From Chloroflexota bacterium (lineage in GTDB: Bacteria > Chloroflexota > Limnocylindria > QHBO01), in NCBI GenBank assembly GCA_005879815.1, contig VBKA01000053.1:1-24684 (forward strand): 24,684 nt of DNA, given 5' to 3'. Position numbers and translations under genes: made by a program. Position 1 is the first letter of the stretch, and each line of letters begins with the position of its first letter. Below the pieces are notes generated by a model, which was not told the DNA's origin, ran no database searches, and saw nothing but the letters and a program-made list of their open reading frames with translations. This document shows positions 14,965-21,583 of this stretch, in pieces.

Positions 14965-16371
14965 CTATTTCCTGAGTTCCGCGATCTGGCGTTCGACTCC
15001 GGCGGGATCGCTGGTTGGGGCCAGGCAGGCGTATCCGCGGCATACATAGGCCGTCGGCTTCCCCTCCAAAGGCCGCTTGTCGGCGAAGAGCGGCCAATCT
15101 GCTGTCGGATCCTCGCGATTGAGGCTCGCGACGACCAGGTCCGGCGCATATGGGCGAAGGGCCACTGCCCGAAGATCGTTGCCCGCGTCGCTAGGAGTCG
15201 TGGCGATCACGACGTCGATCGGATCCGAGAGCACTCGATCGACGGCGCAGAGCATCCGCCCGAAGAGCTGGGGCTGGCGATCGAGCGCGTCTCCCGCAAT
15301 CCGCAGGATTGAGCGCGCCCGCCGGTCGTAATCCGCATCGCCCGTGACCAGGGCCAGGCGCAGCAGCACGTCGGCCGCGACGGAGTTGCCGGCTGGAGTG
15401 GCGCCGTCGATCACCGAGCGCGGCCGCGCGACGATCGCCTCATGAGCGGCCGACGTGTCCCAGAAGGCGCCCGCCTCGTCGTCCCAGAAGTCGGCGATGG
15501 CGCGGTCCATGAGCTGCCGCGCGAGCAGCAGGTCGTCGGCGCGTCCCACCGCGGCATGGAGGGCTAGGAGGCCATCGGCGAGACAGGCGTAGTCCTCGAG
15601 GAACGCCGGCGTGTGCCCAACGCCGTCACGGGCGGTGCGCCACAGCGCGCCGTCCGGCTGGAGCAATACCGTGCGGACGAACCCCGCGATCCCCTCCGCA
15701 GCCGCGAGGTAGTCAGTTCGGCCGAGGGCGCCGCCGGCCTCGGCGAGGGCCCGTAGCAACAGCCCGTTCCAGGCTGCGAGCTGCTTCTCATCTCGCGCCG
15801 GCCGGATCCGTTGTTCGCGGGCGGCGAGCAAGGCCAATCGGGCGCGATCCAGGAGGGCCGGCTCCGGCGCGGGACCTGCGATGTGGAGGATTGAGCGTCC
15901 CTCCCAGTTCCCATCAGGCGTGACGTCCCAGTAACGCGCCACGGCATCGGCCTCCGAGGCCGATAGCCCTGCATCGGCCAGGACCGAGCGCAGCTCCGCA
16001 TCGGTCCAGACATAGAAGCGTCCCTCCTCGCCCTCGCTGTCGGCGTCCAAGGCCGACGCAAAGCCGCCGTCGGGAGTCACGAGCTCGCGGAGCACGAAGT
16101 CGAGCGTCGACTCGACCACCGCGCGGTAGCGCGCCTCGCCCGTAGCACGGAATGCTTCCAGGTAGGCGTGGGCCATCAGGGCGTTGTCGTAGAGCATCTT
16201 CTCGAAGTGCGGCACCAGCCAATCTGCATCGGTGCTGTAGCGGGCAAAGCCGCCACCCAGCTGGTCGTGGATCCCGCCGTTGGCCATGGCGTCGAGCGTG
16301 ACGGTGACCATGCGCAGGATGTCCGGGTCCTGGCTGCGACGCCGCGCGCGAAGCAGGAACTCGAGCGTCAT
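14965..16371 (-). CDS. DUF255/YyaL-type protein, C-terminal part (split gene)
   Basis: C-terminal 468 residues of the YyaL/SSP411 family, corresponding to the (alpha/alpha)6-barrel glycosidase-like portion. Family landmarks are MTLEFLLR at the start, GGIHDQLGGGFARYSTDADWLVPHFEKMLYDNA, and DADSEGEEGRFYVWT. Relatives carry this part in one chain of about 650-700 residues with the thioredoxin-like domain. Here it starts at ATG 16371, overlapping the stop of the preceding ORF as ATGA. The C-terminus reads RGYACLAPTSDPAGVERQIAELRK, matching the family's normal end (vCrgyaC), so nothing is missing there. Function in bacteria is poorly known. It probably works with the N-terminal product as a two-chain enzyme, if it is not an artefact or a fresh frameshift. 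Confidence 0.85.
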   Translation of the reverse strand: MTLEFLLRARRRSQDPDILRMVTVTLDAMANGGIHDQLGGGFARYSTDADWLVPHFEKMLYDNALMAHAYLEAFRATGEARYRAVVESTLDFVLRELVTPDGGFASALDADSEGEEGRFYVWTDAELRSVLADAGLSASEADAVARYWDVTPDGNWEGRSILHIAGPAPEPALLDRARLALLAAREQRIRPARDEKQLAAWNGLLLRALAEAGGALGRTDYLAAAEGIAGFVRTVLLQPDGALWRTARDGVGHTPAFLEDYACLADGLLALHAAVGRADDLLLARQLMDRAIADFWDDEAGAFWDTSAAHEAIVARPRSVIDGATPAGNSVAADVLLRLALVTGDADYDRRARSILRIAGDALDRQPQLFGRMLCAVDRVLSDPIDVVIATTPSDAGNDLRAVALRPYAPDLVVASLNREDPTADWPLFADKRPLEGKPTAYVCRGYACLAPTSDPAGVERQIAELRK

Positions 16372-17021
16372 GGGGCGCCGCCGAAGCCACCGCGGGCGGC
16401 ATCGAAGGTGGCGGCCAGCCGACGAACCGCGCCATCCAGCTGGCCGCGCTGCGGGGCAGGGCCGCCCGGCGGGAGCGCGAGCTGCTCACGGAGGTGTCGC
16501 GCCAGCAACCCGGCCTGGGAGGCCACCTCCTCGCGTCGGGACCGGTAGGCGTCGGCGACCCCGGCGAGGACGCGTGGGAATCCGGGCAGCCCGTGCCGGT
16601 CAGTGGGCGGGAAGTAGGTCCCGCCGTAGAAGGGCTGGAGGTCGGGCGTCAGGAAGACGTTCATGGGCCAGCCGCCGGATCCGGTCATGGCCTGGACGGC
16701 GGCCATGTACACCTCGTCCAGGTCCGGCCGCTCCTCGCGGTCCACCTTGATCGCCACGAAGTCCCGGTTCATCTGCTCGGCGATCGCGTTGTCCTCAAAG
16801 GACTCGCGCTCCATGACGTGGCACCAGTGGCAGGCGGAGTAGCCGATGGACAGGAAGATCGGCCGGTCCTCACGCTTCGCGCGCTCGAGCGCCTCGGCGC
16901 CCCAGGGATACCAGTCGACCGGGTTGTGCGCGTGCTGCAGCAGGTACGGGCTCGTCTCGTTGGCGAGCCGGTTCGTGTACCGATGCGCCTGGGCTTCCGC
17001 GATCTTGGACGTGTCATGCAC
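16368..17021 (-). CDS. DUF255/YyaL-type protein, thioredoxin-like N-terminal part (split gene)
   Basis: N-terminal 217 residues of the YyaL/SSP411 family. They begin NRLANETSPYLLQHAHNPVDWYPW, followed by the thioredoxin-like active site YSACHWCHVME (C64, C67), then KVDREERPDLDEVYM and GGWPMNVFLTPD. The chain ends in GGFGGAP then a stop. In full-length relatives GGFGGAPKFP continues straight into the PMTLEFL segment; the intervening KFPxP bases are absent, and the frame closes as ATGA. GTG 17021 is the start because TACGCT ends six bases upstream; an overlapping ATG at 17017 is out of frame. All domain motifs before the break are intact, so decay is recent or the split is functional. Confidence 0.88.
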   Translation of the reverse strand: MHDTSKIAEAQAHRYTNRLANETSPYLLQHAHNPVDWYPWGAEALERAKREDRPIFLSIGYSACHWCHVMERESFEDNAIAEQMNRDFVAIKVDREERPDLDEVYMAAVQAMTGSGGWPMNVFLTPDLQPFYGGTYFPPTDRHGLPGFPRVLAGVADAYRSRREEVASQAGLLARHLREQLALPPGGPAPQRGQLDGAVRRLAATFDAARGGFGGAP

Positions 17022-17027
17022 GTCCGA

Positions 17028-17033
17028 AGCGTA
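17028..17033 (-). promoter_or_regulatory. -10 box of a leaderless promoter for the DUF255 genes
   Basis: TACGCT on the minus strand, six bases before GTG 17021, in the 40-base gap after the anti-sigma-like gene. No ribosome binding site. Confidence 0.45.
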
Positions 17034-17061
17034 GCGGTGCAGCGGAAGGTCGGGTTAGGGC

Positions 17062-17784
17062 TCAGCGCTGTATGGGCGGACGTGAGGACAGCTGGAAGTT
17101 CGTCCCCCCGAGGGTTGACGGCTGCCCTGGCCCATTGCAGGTCTGGAACGTAAGGCCGTGGTCGTTGGCCGGGACGAGTGGAACCGGGGTCGAGTCGCCA
17201 GGCAGGATCAGCTGGAGCGACATCGGCTGGGCGGGCTCGGCGCCGCACCAGTTGCTCCAGGTGACGCCCACTTCGAATTGCATGCCAGCGGTGAGCTGGA
17301 CATCATTCAGCGCCGTGTGACCGGTGACCAGCAGGGTGCCGTTCGCGTCGCGCAGAGTTAGCGTCGCTCGGCCGCGAATGATGCACCCCTGCAGGCTCCC
17401 GACACCTCGCGCCACGACGATCGTGCCGCGAGAGCCGGCACCACCACCCCACGGATCGCTGCTCCACGCGAAGTCCCCTGCTCTGCAACCGGCCACAGCA
17501 GGTGGCGATGGCGTCGGGGACGGGCTGCTGGTGGACGACCCGACACCGTTGGTCGCGGGACCAGGTGGCTGGGTGACCGCGAGCGCCACCAGGACGGCAA
17601 CCGCAGCCGTGGCGACCGCCGCCCCCGCGCCAATGAACCCACGAAGGATGTGATTTCGTTCCGAACGACGAAGCATGGCGCGCGCCTCCGCGATATCGGC
17701 TGGTAGGGCCACGAAGCCACTTCGCTCTTCTCGCGGCCCCGGCTCTCGAAGGGCACGCTCGACCCGGTCGCGGTCGCGATTCAT
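17062..17784 (-). CDS. membrane protein coupled to ECF sigma factor, putative anti-sigma factor
   Basis: A 240-residue protein with a cytoplasmic N-terminus (about 1-45), one membrane segment at 46-71 (HILRGFIGAGAAVATAAVAVLVALAV), a Ser/Pro/Thr spacer, and an outer domain from C100. The outer domain has four cysteines (GCRAG, GCIIRG, WCGAE, TCNGP), a beta-rich pattern and a DVQLTAGMQFEVGVTWSNWC segment. It resembles DUF4232-type extracellular domains. It starts at ATG 17784, overlapping the sigma stop as ATGA, so the two are translationally coupled. That placement and topology suggest an anti-sigma factor. The N-terminus lacks the HxxxCxxC zinc motif of ZAS anti-sigma factors, so this is inference. 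Confidence 0.72.
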   Translation of the reverse strand: MNRDRDRVERALREPGPREERSGFVALPADIAEARAMLRRSERNHILRGFIGAGAAVATAAVAVLVALAVTQPPGPATNGVGSSTSSPSPTPSPPAVAGCRAGDFAWSSDPWGGGAGSRGTIVVARGVGSLQGCIIRGRATLTLRDANGTLLVTGHTALNDVQLTAGMQFEVGVTWSNWCGAEPAQPMSLQLILPGDSTPVPLVPANDHGLTFQTCNGPGQPSTLGGTNFQLSSRPPIQR

Positions 17785-18329
17785 GCGCTCATCTCCCGCT
17801 CGTCCTCGAAGCTCGCCCGCAGCGTGTCGAGCGCGCGGCTGACGTGGCTTCGCGCTGACACCGGCTGGATTCCCAGGATCGCCGCGATCTCCTCGAAGGG
17901 CAGGTCCGCGCGGTAGCGCAGGTAGATCGCCAGTCGCTGGCGTTCGGGCAGTCGCTCCACGGCGCTCCACACCGCGATCAGGTCGGTCCGATCTGCCTCC
18001 CGGGGCTCATGGCCGGGCCCGATGCGCTCGGCAAGCGCGCGCACGCGCCGCCGCCATCGGTGCTGGTCCATGCAGATCCGATACAGCGTTCGGAACGTCC
18101 AGGCGTCCGGCTGCTCGATCGCGGTTCCCCCATCGATGGCGGTCCACAGGCGCAGCAGCGCCTCCTGCGCAGCGTCGTGCGCCTCCTCATCGGTCATGCC
18201 CAGGTGCCTGGCGAATCCGAACAGCTCGCGCCCCCGCCGCTCGTGGACGTCCGCCACGATGGCCCGATCGATGTCGCCGGCCTGGGTACGCGTGGTGGCA
18301 GGAGGAAACGCGCCTTCGATGACCGTCAC
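17781..18329 (-). CDS. ECF (extracytoplasmic function) RNA polymerase sigma factor
   Basis: A 182-residue sigma-70-family protein with only regions 2 and 4. Region 2 spans about 25-95 (FARHLGMTDEEAHDAAQEALLRLW, then AWTFRTLYRICMDQHRWRRR). Region 4 spans about 120-175 (AVERLPERQRLAIYLRYRADLPFEEIAAILGIQPVSARSHVSRALDTLR), where the helix-turn-helix is clear. It directs polymerase to stress- or envelope-response promoters. GTG 18329 is the start, since no upstream alternative is open. An ECF-like AAC-N17-CGTC sequence lies just upstream, which would fit autoregulation. Its stop overlaps the coupled membrane protein. The adjacent LCP and DUF255 genes might be in its regulon, but I see no shared promoter. 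Confidence 0.93.
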   Translation of the reverse strand: MTVIEGAFPPATTRTQAGDIDRAIVADVHERRGRELFGFARHLGMTDEEAHDAAQEALLRLWTAIDGGTAIEQPDAWTFRTLYRICMDQHRWRRRVRALAERIGPGHEPREADRTDLIAVWSAVERLPERQRLAIYLRYRADLPFEEIAAILGIQPVSARSHVSRALDTLRASFEDEREMSA

Positions 18330-18337
18330 ACCCTACC

Positions 18338-18361
18338 GACGCGGGTCATGCGCCAAACGTT
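18338..18361 (-). promoter_or_regulatory. possible ECF-type autoregulatory promoter
   Basis: On the minus strand, AAC (18361-18359) and CGTC (18341-18338) are separated by 17 bases and the CGTC ends eight bases before GTG 18329. This matches the AAC / CGTC pattern of many ECF promoters, but short motifs like these occur by chance. Confidence 0.3.
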
Positions 18362-18382
18362 GAACCAGCGCCCAGGCATGCC

Positions 18383-20287
18383 TCAGGCGCCAGCCACCAC
18401 CGCGGCATCGGTCAGGAACTGCTGCTCGTACAGGCGGGCGTACAAGCCTTCATGTTGGAGCAGCTCGACATGCGTGCCGCGCTCGACGATTCGGCCGCGG
18501 TCGTAGACCAGGATCAGGTCGGCCCGCAGGATCGTAGAGAGGCGATGAGCGATGGCGATCGTCGTCCGACCTTCCATCAGCCGGGCGAGGGCACCCTGGA
18601 TGAGCCGCTCGCTCACCGTGTCGAGCGCCGAGGTGGCCTCGTCCAGGATCAGGACGCGCGGATTCTTGAGCAGGACCCGGGCGATCGCGACGCGTTGTTT
18701 CTCCCCTCCCGACAGCTTGTAGCCACGCTCCCCCACGATGGTGTCGTACCCCTCCGGCAGGTCCATGACCCGGTCGTGGATCGCCGCCGCGCGAGCCGCC
18801 TCCTCGATCTCCTCCATGGTGGCATCCGGTTTGGCGTAGCGCAGGTTATCGAGCACCGAGCTGTGGAAGAGGTACGTCTCCTGGGTGACCACCCCGATGT
18901 TGCGTCCGAGCGACTCGAGGCGGATCTGGCGGACGTCGTGGCCGTCGACCAGGACCGCGCCGGCATCCACGTCGTAGAGCCGCGGGATGAGGTAGGTGGT
19001 GGTCGTCTTGCCCGCACCGGAAGGCCCCACCAGCGCCACCAGCTTCCCGGGCGGGGCGATGAACGTGATGTTCGCCAGGTCGAAGGGCTGGATGGGAACC
19101 GATACCGCGCGGCCCTCGGCTTCCGCCCGGGCCGCCTCTTCGCGCAAGGCCAGCTGCGCGGCGCTGGGCGGGTAGTGGAAGGCGACCTTGTCCAGGCGCA
19201 CCTCGCCGCGCATGGAGGCCGGGTCCAGCTCGACGGCGTCGGGTGCGTCGCTGATCTCGTGGTCCATCTCGAGGTACTCGAAGATGCGATCGAAGAGCGC
19301 CAGAGCGCCCTGGATCTCGACCTGGACGTTCAGCATCTGTCCCAGCGGGAAGAAGATCCGGCTCTGAAGCGTGGTGAAGGCCACGATGGTGCCGATCGAG
19401 ACGTGGGTGTCGCCGCGGATGATCAGCGTCCCCGCCAGCAGGTAGACGAAGGCCGGGGCGATCGAGAAGAAGGTCCCGATCAGCGCGAAGAACCAGCGCC
19501 CGATCATCTGCTGGCGGATCTGGAGATCACCCAGCCGGCGTGACTCGCGCCGGAATTTCTCGATGCTCGCGGCCTGCTGGCCAAAGGTCTTGGAGAGCAG
19601 GATCCCCGAGACGGAGAGCGACTCCTCGGTGATGGCGCTCACCTCCGCCAGCGACTGCTGGGTCAGGGTGCTCACCTGGCGGCGGACCTTGCCGACCCGG
19701 TAGGTGATGTAGGCGAAGATGGGCAGCATCCCCAGTGACAGTGCGGTCAGCCGCCAGTCCAGGATGAGCATGGCCACCACCGTGGTCGCCACGGTCGCGA
19801 AGTTCGAGAGCAGCGAGCTGGCGGTGTCGGTGACCACCGACTGCACGCCGTTCACGTCATTTCCGATGCGGCTCTGGATCTCGCCCGTGCGCGTCTCGGT
19901 GAAGAAGCGCAGCGGCATCCACTGCAGGTGGCTGTAGAGCGCCAGTCGCAGGTCGTCCATGACCCGCTGGCCGACCACGTTGGAGAGGAAGGACTGCCAG
20001 ACGCCGATGAGGCTGGTCACGATCGGAAGCACGATCATCAGCCCGCACTGGACGTAGAGGAGACCGAGGTCGCGCGGGCCGGTCAGGTTGTCGATGATCA
20101 GCTTGAGCAGGATCGGGTTGACGACGCCGATGGTGACCGACACCAGGATGGCGACGGCAATGACCGTCAGCCGGCCTCGGTACGGCGTGAAGAAGCGCAC
20201 GATCCGCCCCAGCGTCGCGGCGCCGGATCCCGGTCGCCGTTGCAGGTTCGGCTCCCCTCCCCAGAAACCCCCGCGTCCGCGCATCAT
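18383..20287 (-). CDS. ABC exporter, fused membrane and ATPase domains
   Basis: Homodimeric-type multidrug/lipid exporter half-transporter of 634 residues. Six membrane segments fall in about residues 35-320. The ATPase domain shows Walker A GPSGAGKTT (421-429), Q-loop VVTQETYLF, signature LSGGEKQ (525-531), Walker B VLILDEATSALD (545-556, catalytic E550) and H-loop H581. All motifs are consensus, so it should be active. An extra 28-residue Ala/Glu/Arg-rich helix (374-401) separates the FHYPP strand from the normal FDLANITF strand, which is unusual for the family. The start is ATG 20287 or ATG 20284, ten or so bases after the upstream deacetylase; GAGAG precedes them. The substrate is unknown. 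Confidence 0.93.
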   Translation of the reverse strand: MMRGRGGFWGGEPNLQRRPGSGAATLGRIVRFFTPYRGRLTVIAVAILVSVTIGVVNPILLKLIIDNLTGPRDLGLLYVQCGLMIVLPIVTSLIGVWQSFLSNVVGQRVMDDLRLALYSHLQWMPLRFFTETRTGEIQSRIGNDVNGVQSVVTDTASSLLSNFATVATTVVAMLILDWRLTALSLGMLPIFAYITYRVGKVRRQVSTLTQQSLAEVSAITEESLSVSGILLSKTFGQQAASIEKFRRESRRLGDLQIRQQMIGRWFFALIGTFFSIAPAFVYLLAGTLIIRGDTHVSIGTIVAFTTLQSRIFFPLGQMLNVQVEIQGALALFDRIFEYLEMDHEISDAPDAVELDPASMRGEVRLDKVAFHYPPSAAQLALREEAARAEAEGRAVSVPIQPFDLANITFIAPPGKLVALVGPSGAGKTTTTYLIPRLYDVDAGAVLVDGHDVRQIRLESLGRNIGVVTQETYLFHSSVLDNLRYAKPDATMEEIEEAARAAAIHDRVMDLPEGYDTIVGERGYKLSGGEKQRVAIARVLLKNPRVLILDEATSALDTVSERLIQGALARLMEGRTTIAIAHRLSTILRADLILVYDRGRIVERGTHVELLQHEGLYARLYEQQFLTDAAVVAGA

Positions 20288-20297
20288 TCGCAGGCTC

Positions 20298-21026
20298 TCA
20301 GTCGAGCACGATCGAGAGGAATGCCTGGGCGGCGGGCAGCCCGACGGCCTCGCCCGCCTCGCGCGCTCGATCGCGGACGCGCTGCTCGACAGCGTCCCAG
20401 TCGTCGAACTGGCTGTGGTGGCAACGAAGCGCGGCAAGCGCGACTTCGAGGTGGGCTCGCACGTCGATCCAGATGTTCGGCCGTTCGGCCCCGGTCACCA
20501 GTACCTGGCGCACCTTCCACGGCTCGAACCCTTCCTCGAGCAGCTCGGGGAAGTTCAGGCGATCGCGAGCGGCTGGATAGACCGCGGAGAGGGTCGCCTC
20601 GCCGGTGGCCAGGTGGTCTGGGTGGCCGATGAACGGATTGCCGTCCATGCGCCGCTGGGGGTTCTGGGCGATGACCAGCTGCGGGCGGAGGCGTCGCAGC
20701 TGCCGGACGATGTCGCGGCGAAGCTCCAGCGACGGCGTGAGGTAGCCGTCGGGGTAATCGAAGTGCACGATCTCGCCGACGCCGAGCGTATCCGCGGCGG
20801 CGCGCTGCTCGGCGACGCGCGTAGCCGCCAGCTGCTTGGCGGTGACCGTCGGATCGTCGGTGCCCTTGCCGCCATCGGTGGTCACCACGTAATCCACGCG
20901 CGCTCCCCGCGCGACGAGGCTCGCGATGGTGGCGGCAGCGCCGAATTCGGCATCGTCGGGGTGGCTGAAGACGGCCAGCGCGCGCTCGATCGGCTCGATC
21001 AGCTCGTGGCGTTCGGGTTCGGGCAT
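20298..21026 (-). CDS. PIG-L/LmbE-family N-acetylglucosaminyl deacetylase
   Basis: Zinc-dependent deacetylase of 242 residues, with the canonical motif complete: SHPDDAEFG (H22, D24 general base, D25) and GHPDH (H135, H138). Relatives remove the acetyl group from GlcNAc-containing thiol precursors (MshB, BshB) or other glycoconjugates. The full motif contrasts with the altered paralogue at 9525-10394. ATG 21026 is chosen because a TAGGAT box ends seven bases upstream; ATG 21035, three codons earlier, overlaps that box. It is probably cotranscribed with the ABC exporter, whose start follows after about ten bases. A role in thiol-redox cofactor synthesis is possible, but no glycosyltransferase or ligase partner is in view. 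Confidence 0.92.
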   Translation of the reverse strand: MPEPERHELIEPIERALAVFSHPDDAEFGAAATIASLVARGARVDYVVTTDGGKGTDDPTVTAKQLAATRVAEQRAAADTLGVGEIVHFDYPDGYLTPSLELRRDIVRQLRRLRPQLVIAQNPQRRMDGNPFIGHPDHLATGEATLSAVYPAARDRLNFPELLEEGFEPWKVRQVLVTGAERPNIWIDVRAHLEVALAALRCHHSQFDDWDAVEQRVRDRAREAGEAVGLPAAQAFLSIVLD

Positions 21027-21033
21027 CGGCGGC

Positions 21034-21039
21034 ATCCTA
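21034..21039 (-). promoter_or_regulatory. -10 box of a leaderless promoter for the PIG-L/exporter operon
   Basis: TAGGAT on the minus strand, seven bases before ATG 21026. Only a poor -35 candidate is seen. Confidence 0.45.
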
Positions 21040-21084
21040 TCGCGATTCGCGACGGTGGCTGAAACGGTCCGCCCGCGCGCGTGA

Positions 21085-21114
21085 TTGACCCGGCCACCCA
21101 GGCGCTCGCATACT
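21085..21114 (+). promoter_or_regulatory. csoR promoter
   Basis: TTGACC (21085-21090; 5 of 6 matches) and CATACT (21109-21114) are 18 bases apart. Initiation seven bases downstream, near 21121, leaves a leader of about four bases, so the csoR mRNA would be essentially leaderless; no ribosome binding site is present. Confidence 0.55.
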
Positions 21115-21128
21115 GCCCCTGGGTATGC
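21108..21128 (+). promoter_or_regulatory. candidate CsoR operator overlapping -10 box and start codon
   Basis: Inverted repeat GCATAC (21108-21113) / GTATGC (21123-21128) flanks a C/G-rich centre with a CCCC run. That is the architecture of CsoR/RcnR-family operators (A/T-containing arms around a G/C tract). It covers the -10 box, the predicted start site and the ATG. Confidence 0.55.
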
Positions 21129-21475
21129 AGACGACCGCCGATCGGGAGCGGAACTTCCGGCACAGCTACACCAAGGACCGGCGCGAGCTCCTCAACCGCC
21201 TGAACCGGATCGAGGGTCAGGTGCGTGGGATCCGCCGGCTCATTGGTGACGAGGCCTACTGCCTCGACGTCCTGCAGCAGGTCGAGGCCATGACCGCCGC
21301 GGCCGACCAGGTGGCGCTCCTCCTCCTGGAGGACCACATCGACGGGTGCCTCACCCACGCCATCGAGAGCGGCGAAGGGGCGCCATACGTCAATGAGGTG
21401 ATGTCCGTCGTGCGCCGAGCCATGGGCCGACGCACCGCTCGTCGCGGAGTGGCGAAGGGGGCTCGGCCGGGCTGA
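21125..21475 (+). CDS. csoR: CsoR-family copper-sensing repressor
   Basis: All-helical metal-sensitive repressor of 116 residues; it has no helix-turn-helix and binds DNA through a basic face. Ligand triad C46, H71 and C75 has the same spacing (25 and 4) as Cys36-His61-Cys65 of the Mycobacterium tuberculosis Cu(I) sensor. This argues for copper rather than the formaldehyde (FrmR), nickel (RcnR) or persulfide (CstR) branches. The DNA-contact helix RRELLNRLNRIEGQVRGIRRLI is typical. The C-terminus is basic (RRTARRGVAKGARPG). The start is fixed by the overlapping operator-like palindrome and promoter. No copper exporter or chaperone is adjacent; the gene stands alone before a strong terminator. 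Confidence 0.92.
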   Translation: MQTTADRERNFRHSYTKDRRELLNRLNRIEGQVRGIRRLIGDEAYCLDVLQQVEAMTAAADQVALLLLEDHIDGCLTHAIESGEGAPYVNEVMSVVRRAMGRRTARRGVAKGARPG

Positions 21476-21487
21476 GCGCTCAAGCAC

Positions 21488-21520
21488 GGGAGTGCCGCAG
21501 GGGGGAACCGCGGCACTCCC
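21488..21520. terminator. strong hairpin between csoR and the methylase-like gene
   Basis: GGGAGTGCCGC (21488-21498) and GCGGCACTCCC (21510-21520) form a perfect 11-bp stem with an 11-base loop. It lies 13 bases after the csoR stop and 64 bases after the convergent gene's stop, so it probably serves both. No T-run. A second small hairpin GGGTC/GACCC lies at about 21539-21553. Confidence 0.65.
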
Positions 21521-21583
21521 AGCTGAGTGTACGCGGAGGGTCAACGCGACCCCGAGCCGGTCAGATTGGAAGCGTCGGCGAGG

